A program made the position numbers and the translations under genes. This document shows positions 60,620 to 64,000 of a stretch of DNA of 64,000 bases, in pieces (position 1 is the first letter of the stretch; each line of letters starts with the position of its first letter). Source of the DNA: Allium sativum (taxonomy: Eukaryota > Streptophyta > Magnoliopsida > Asparagales > Amaryllidaceae); NCBI GenBank assembly GCA_030737875.1, contig CM060923.1, positions 494,352,453 to 494,416,452 of the forward strand, read 5' to 3'. Below the pieces are notes generated by a model. It was not told where the DNA came from and searched no databases. It worked only from the letters and a program-made list of their open reading frames with translations.

Positions 60620-62267
60620 TGAAATCCATAGAAATATGTTCCCACTTCCAACCAGGAACTTCTAGTTGTTGTAACAATCCAGCCAATTTCTGTTGGTCGC
60701 TCTTGACTAGTTGGCAAGTAGGGCATCGGCTAACATATAAGGAAATGTCCCTTTTCATCGACTTCCACCAGAAAGTGAGTTTAATGTCATTGTACATTTT
60801 GCTTACTCCCGGATGGATACTAAGTTTTGACTTGTGGCATTCATCCAGTACTTCCTTTCGAAGCTCAGGAATGTTTGGGACACAGATTCGACCTTTGAGC
60901 CTTGGAATCCCTTCATTATCTACTTGAAAACTTGAGGGTTCGCCTTGTTGAATTATCTCTCTGATCTTCTGAATGAAGTGATCATCTTTTTTAAGAGCAG
61001 ATATTTTATCTAGTAATGAAGTCGTGATAATAAAACTGGCGATCATTTCATTCTTTCGGCTCAACGCGTCGGCCACGACATTGGCTTTTCCTGGAGTGTA
61101 TATAATTTCAAAGTCATATGCTGCAAGAAACTCCAGCCAACGCTGCTGTCTCAGATTCAAGTCCTTCTGGGTGAACAGATACTTTAACGACTGGTGATCT
61201 GTAAACAGTTCAAATCTCTCACCCAGAAGATAGTGTCTCCAGATTTTCAAAGCGAACACAATAGCTAATAACTCAAGATCATGAGTTACGTCGTTCTTCT
61301 CATGCGGCTTCAGTTGACGGCTAGCATAACCAATCACTTGGCCTCTTTGCATTAACACTGCGCCAAGGCCTTCTCTAGAAGCATCAGTCCAGACTTTCAA
61401 ATCCTGGTTGCCATCGATGATGGTTAACACTGGAGAAGTCGTTAGTCTTAATTTTAGCTCTTCAAAAGCCTCCTCACTTTCTGGAGTCCATTTGAATTTA
61501 GAGTGCTTCTTTGTAAGCTTCGTTAAATGACCAGATATCTTTGAAAAGTTTTTAACGAACTTCCGGTAATAGCTAGCCAATCCGAGAAAACTGCGGACTT
61601 CAGTAGGGGTACTGGGCTGCTTCTAGTTCTGAATAGCTGTGATTTTGCTTGGATCTACAGCGATTCCTTCTTTTGATACGACGTGGCCCAGAAATTTTAC
61701 TTCATCTTGCCAGAAGATACATTTGGAAAATTTGGCTTTTAATACATTCCGTCTCAGAATTTCTAGAACCTGTTCCAGATGCTTTTAATGTTCGGCTTTT
61801 GATTTAGAGAAGACTAGAATATCGTCAATGAAAACCAGAACAAATTTATTCAAAACTCCTCTGAACACTCTATTCATCAGATCGATGAAGTAAGCTGGAC
61901 CGTTGCATAAGCCGAACGGCATTACTAACCATTCGTAGAACAAGTCTGGACCTCTGAATGCTGTCATTGGAACACACTCTTCGGCAATTCGAAGTTGATG
62001 GAAGCCCGCAGCTAGGTCCATCCTTGAGAATACTTGTGCGCCATTTAATCGATCCAACAAATCATCTATTCGCGGCAATGGATATTTATTCTTTATGGTC
62101 TGTTTGTTCAGATCTCGATAATCCACACATAGACGTAGAGTACCATCAGATTTTGGGACAAACACCACTGCTGCTCCCCAATCAGAGAAACTAGGCCTGA
62201 TCAGACCCTTCCATACTAGCTGTCGTGTTTGATTGTCTAATTCCTCTTTCTCTTTCAAGGACATTCT
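60615..62267 (-). pseudogene. pol: RT, RNase H and integrase N-terminus of the host gypsy
   Basis: RT motifs are [36 protein letters not shown] and the catalytic FIDDIL. RNase H keeps WTDAS and [18 protein letters not shown], and its tail is [15 protein letters not shown]. The integrase zinc-binding region (H..H..CPTC) follows, ending at SMDFID where LARD2 interrupts. All pieces share one frame with gag. The only breaks are TAA at 61785-61787 and TAG at 61623-61625 (Trp expected). One or both stops could postdate LARD2 insertion. Confidence 0.92.
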
Positions 62268-63812
62268 TCAAATAGCGTGAACTACCGGCCTTGCATTCGG
62301 AATTAAAGCGATTTTAAAATCTATTTCTCTCTGCGGAGGTAAGCGAACTACTTCCTCGAACACATCCGCATAGTTCTTGATGACAGGGATGTCTTTCACT
62401 AGATCGGGAATATTCTCTGTGACTTCAGGGACATTTTCTATTTGGGTTGGAGAAACATTCAAAGCTGCCCAGAAGTCTTTTCTATTAGCCTTCTGACCTT
62501 CACAGGGGATAGTTATATAATCACCTGATTTAATCTTCGCCTTTACGACTCTGTCGGTGCATTTAACTTCAGCTTCATATTTAGTCAACCAATCTAACCC
62601 CAAGATAAGATCAAACTCTGTAAAATTCATGATGGCCGCGATGGTAGGGAACCGATAACGAGAAAAGGAAACCGGCACTCCACAAACCCAACTGAAGTCA
62701 ATGGAACCCCCAACCGGGTTCTGGACAGTCATTGGTTCCTTGAGTTTCTTCAAATTTAAATCCAGTTTCCTAGCTGCATTCTTTGCAACAAAGCTTCGCA
62801 ACGCGCCAGTGTTAAACAGTACTTTAATTGGAATATCTTTAACAGTTAGCGTGCCTTCTAAAACATCTGGCCTTTCCTGAATAGACGAAGAAGCAGGCAC
62901 TTCTGCCACTTCGTTCACATGTACTGCTTCAGATTTTCTAAATAACGGGCAGGCCTTGGAAAGATGACCGACGTTATGGCATTGACTGCACTTCCTATTC
63001 TCTTGAAACCCCTTCTTGGATTGAAACCCGCCTCTTAATCGCTTCTTTAAGGGTCCGCAGTTAATCGACAAATGCCCTGGCTTCTTACAGTTACTGCATA
63101 TGGTAGTCGTTCCTTGCCCTTTTTCAGATTCAGCCCTTTTCCGATTTGCTTTGGGCTTCTTGCTGACCCCTGACATCGTGCTGGCCTCAAGACGACTAGT
63201 TTCAACCTCAATTTTATTACTAAAGCTGACTTCCTCATCGTCGCGCAACAGGCCTTTCCTGTCGAGATCTTCGTACTGATAAGCCATGTATATCATTTCA
63301 GAAAAGGGGAGCTTCACGTTCCTCATCACACTATTCTGATATTTTCTTTGAAGCCCATGAATAAATCTCAGATTTTTCCTCTTTGGTTCTTTAATCAGAT
63401 GAGGAGCAAAATGAGAAAGTTCGTTGAATTTCTTATGATATTCTGGGATGGTCATATCACCTTGTATCAGATAAGAAAATTCGTTGCATAATCGCTCAGT
63501 CGCTTCTGGAGGAGTAAATCTCTCTAGGAAAATCACTTTGAATCTATCCCAGGTGATATCACCTTCCGGATTATTCTCAATAACTGAATCCCACCAGAAC
63601 AAAGCTTCATCTTTGAGTGCCCAGGAAGCCAGTAATCTTTTCTGGTCATCCCTCAGCTTTAAACCATCAAAGATCCTTTCAGCCGAACGAATCCAAGCCT
63701 GTGTCTTCATAATAGATTCTTCACCAGAGAATGGTATTCCACCCATATTTCGATATTTGATTAATAGGGCCTCAATATCCGGTTCTGTATTCCTTCTGTT
63801 TCTGACACTCAT
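62268..63812 (-). pseudogene. gag-pol: gag-protease of the host gypsy
   Basis: From ATG at 63812, 514 codons run to a TGA at 62268-62270. The next codons continue into RT in the same frame, so this is a gag-pol polyprotein cut by one stop, probably CGA to TGA. The capsid domain (about residues 60-185) includes FWWDS and FLERFTP. Two intact CCHC zinc knuckles lie at residues 239-252 and 275-288. The protease core at 333-337 reads FNTGA, so the catalytic Asp is Asn; LGLDWL is at 404-409. LPPQREIDF (491-499) marks the link to RT. Gag would package element RNA, including that of the LARDs (inference). Confidence 0.93.
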
Positions 63813-64000
63813 TTTCTAGCACTTCTGCAAATAGTAGATCAAGTGTCAGGTCAACAGAAAAGATATTTTAAAATATAGAGACAAATACTTGAATGTAAAT
63901 GTGTATATCGAGGTGTAATTTCATTCTGCTACTCATACTAGGATATTACTGATCCTATCTGTATTGAGTTGCCCGTCCTAGAACACTACTGGTTCTATTT
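63813..64000 (-). other. Host gypsy leader upstream of gag, with heptaloop hairpins
   Basis: Non-coding leader. Sense hairpins: TAGAAC-CAGTAGT-GTTCTA-type (63979-63997) and AGGAT-CAGTAAT-ATCCT (63940-63956). The latter lies inside a bulged outer stem ACTCATAC with GTATTGAGT (63931-63938, 63961-63969). The primer site should lie just beyond the window. Confidence 0.7.

Larger units (their letters stand above)
39862..64000 (-). mobile_element. Host gypsy: Ty3/gypsy chromovirus, split by LARD2, extends past the window
   Basis: Read on the - strand: leader (64000-63813), gag-protease (63812-62268), RT, RNase H and integrase N-terminus (62267-60615), then LARD2 (60614-46451), integrase C-terminus (46450-45402), 3' UTR, and 3' LTR (45144-39862). 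The 5' LTR and primer site are beyond 64000. Apart from LARD2, the reading frame is unbroken except for three stop codons, so it was active fairly recently. It sits inside LARD3. Confidence 0.92.

Overview
The window is repeat DNA from a flowering plant, probably a eudicot (inferred from the AT-rich composition, tRNA-iMet primer sites and chromodomain-type Ty3/gypsy elements). I find no host gene, rRNA, tRNA or CRISPR array. Nearly everything is LTR retrotransposon, much of it nested.

Layout. (1) 1-11512, + strand: LARD1, a non-autonomous element with a giant LTR (3' LTR 4653-11512, 6860 bp; 5' LTR cut by the window edge) around only about 1.03 kb of non-coding interior. (2) 11513-14525: the right part of an older, diverged LTR of a related family, into which LARD1 inserted. 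(3) 14526-19759: AT-rich degenerate DNA with LTR-like traces on the - strand. (4) 19760-33883, + strand: a full-length but dead Ty3/gypsy chromovirus (gypsy2; 4.3-kb LTRs, gag-pol broken by many stops and frameshifts) with an additional acidic ORF between pol and the 3' LTR. (5) 33884-37600: degenerate DNA with - strand promoter-like pieces and a field of short degenerate repeats. (6) 37601-39861: the start of another LARD-type LTR (LARD3), split by (7) 39862 to beyond 64000, - strand: a second chromovirus (host gypsy, 5.3-kb LTR), itself split inside integrase by (8) 46451-60614, - strand: LARD2, complete with 6.5-kb LTRs and the 5-bp duplication ATCGA on both sides. Levels (6)-(8) are a three-deep nest.

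How the parts fit. LARD1 and LARD2 have no proteins, but keep a tRNA-iMet primer site, a polypurine tract and the same leader hairpins as the host gypsy element, so they look like deletion derivatives mobilised in trans by gag-pol of that family. The LTRs are unusually long. They share an ordered layout: a TATA box, a C-rich first exon, a 5' splice site, an A/T repeat-rich intron, a 3' splice site, paired hairpins, and then further hairpins before the LTR end.

The most interesting result is that several of these hairpins keep pairing while their sequence changes between families. Examples are the 11-bp stem at 2996-3065, the heptaloop hairpins after the primer site at 3693-3759 and 63931-63997, and the GGAGAA hairpin at 2249-2299 and 22950-22986. 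This points to a conserved structured RNA leader. The second point of interest is the acidic ORF at 28708-29380, with two SUMO-interaction-like motifs. All comparisons were made by eye; no search or folding program was run.
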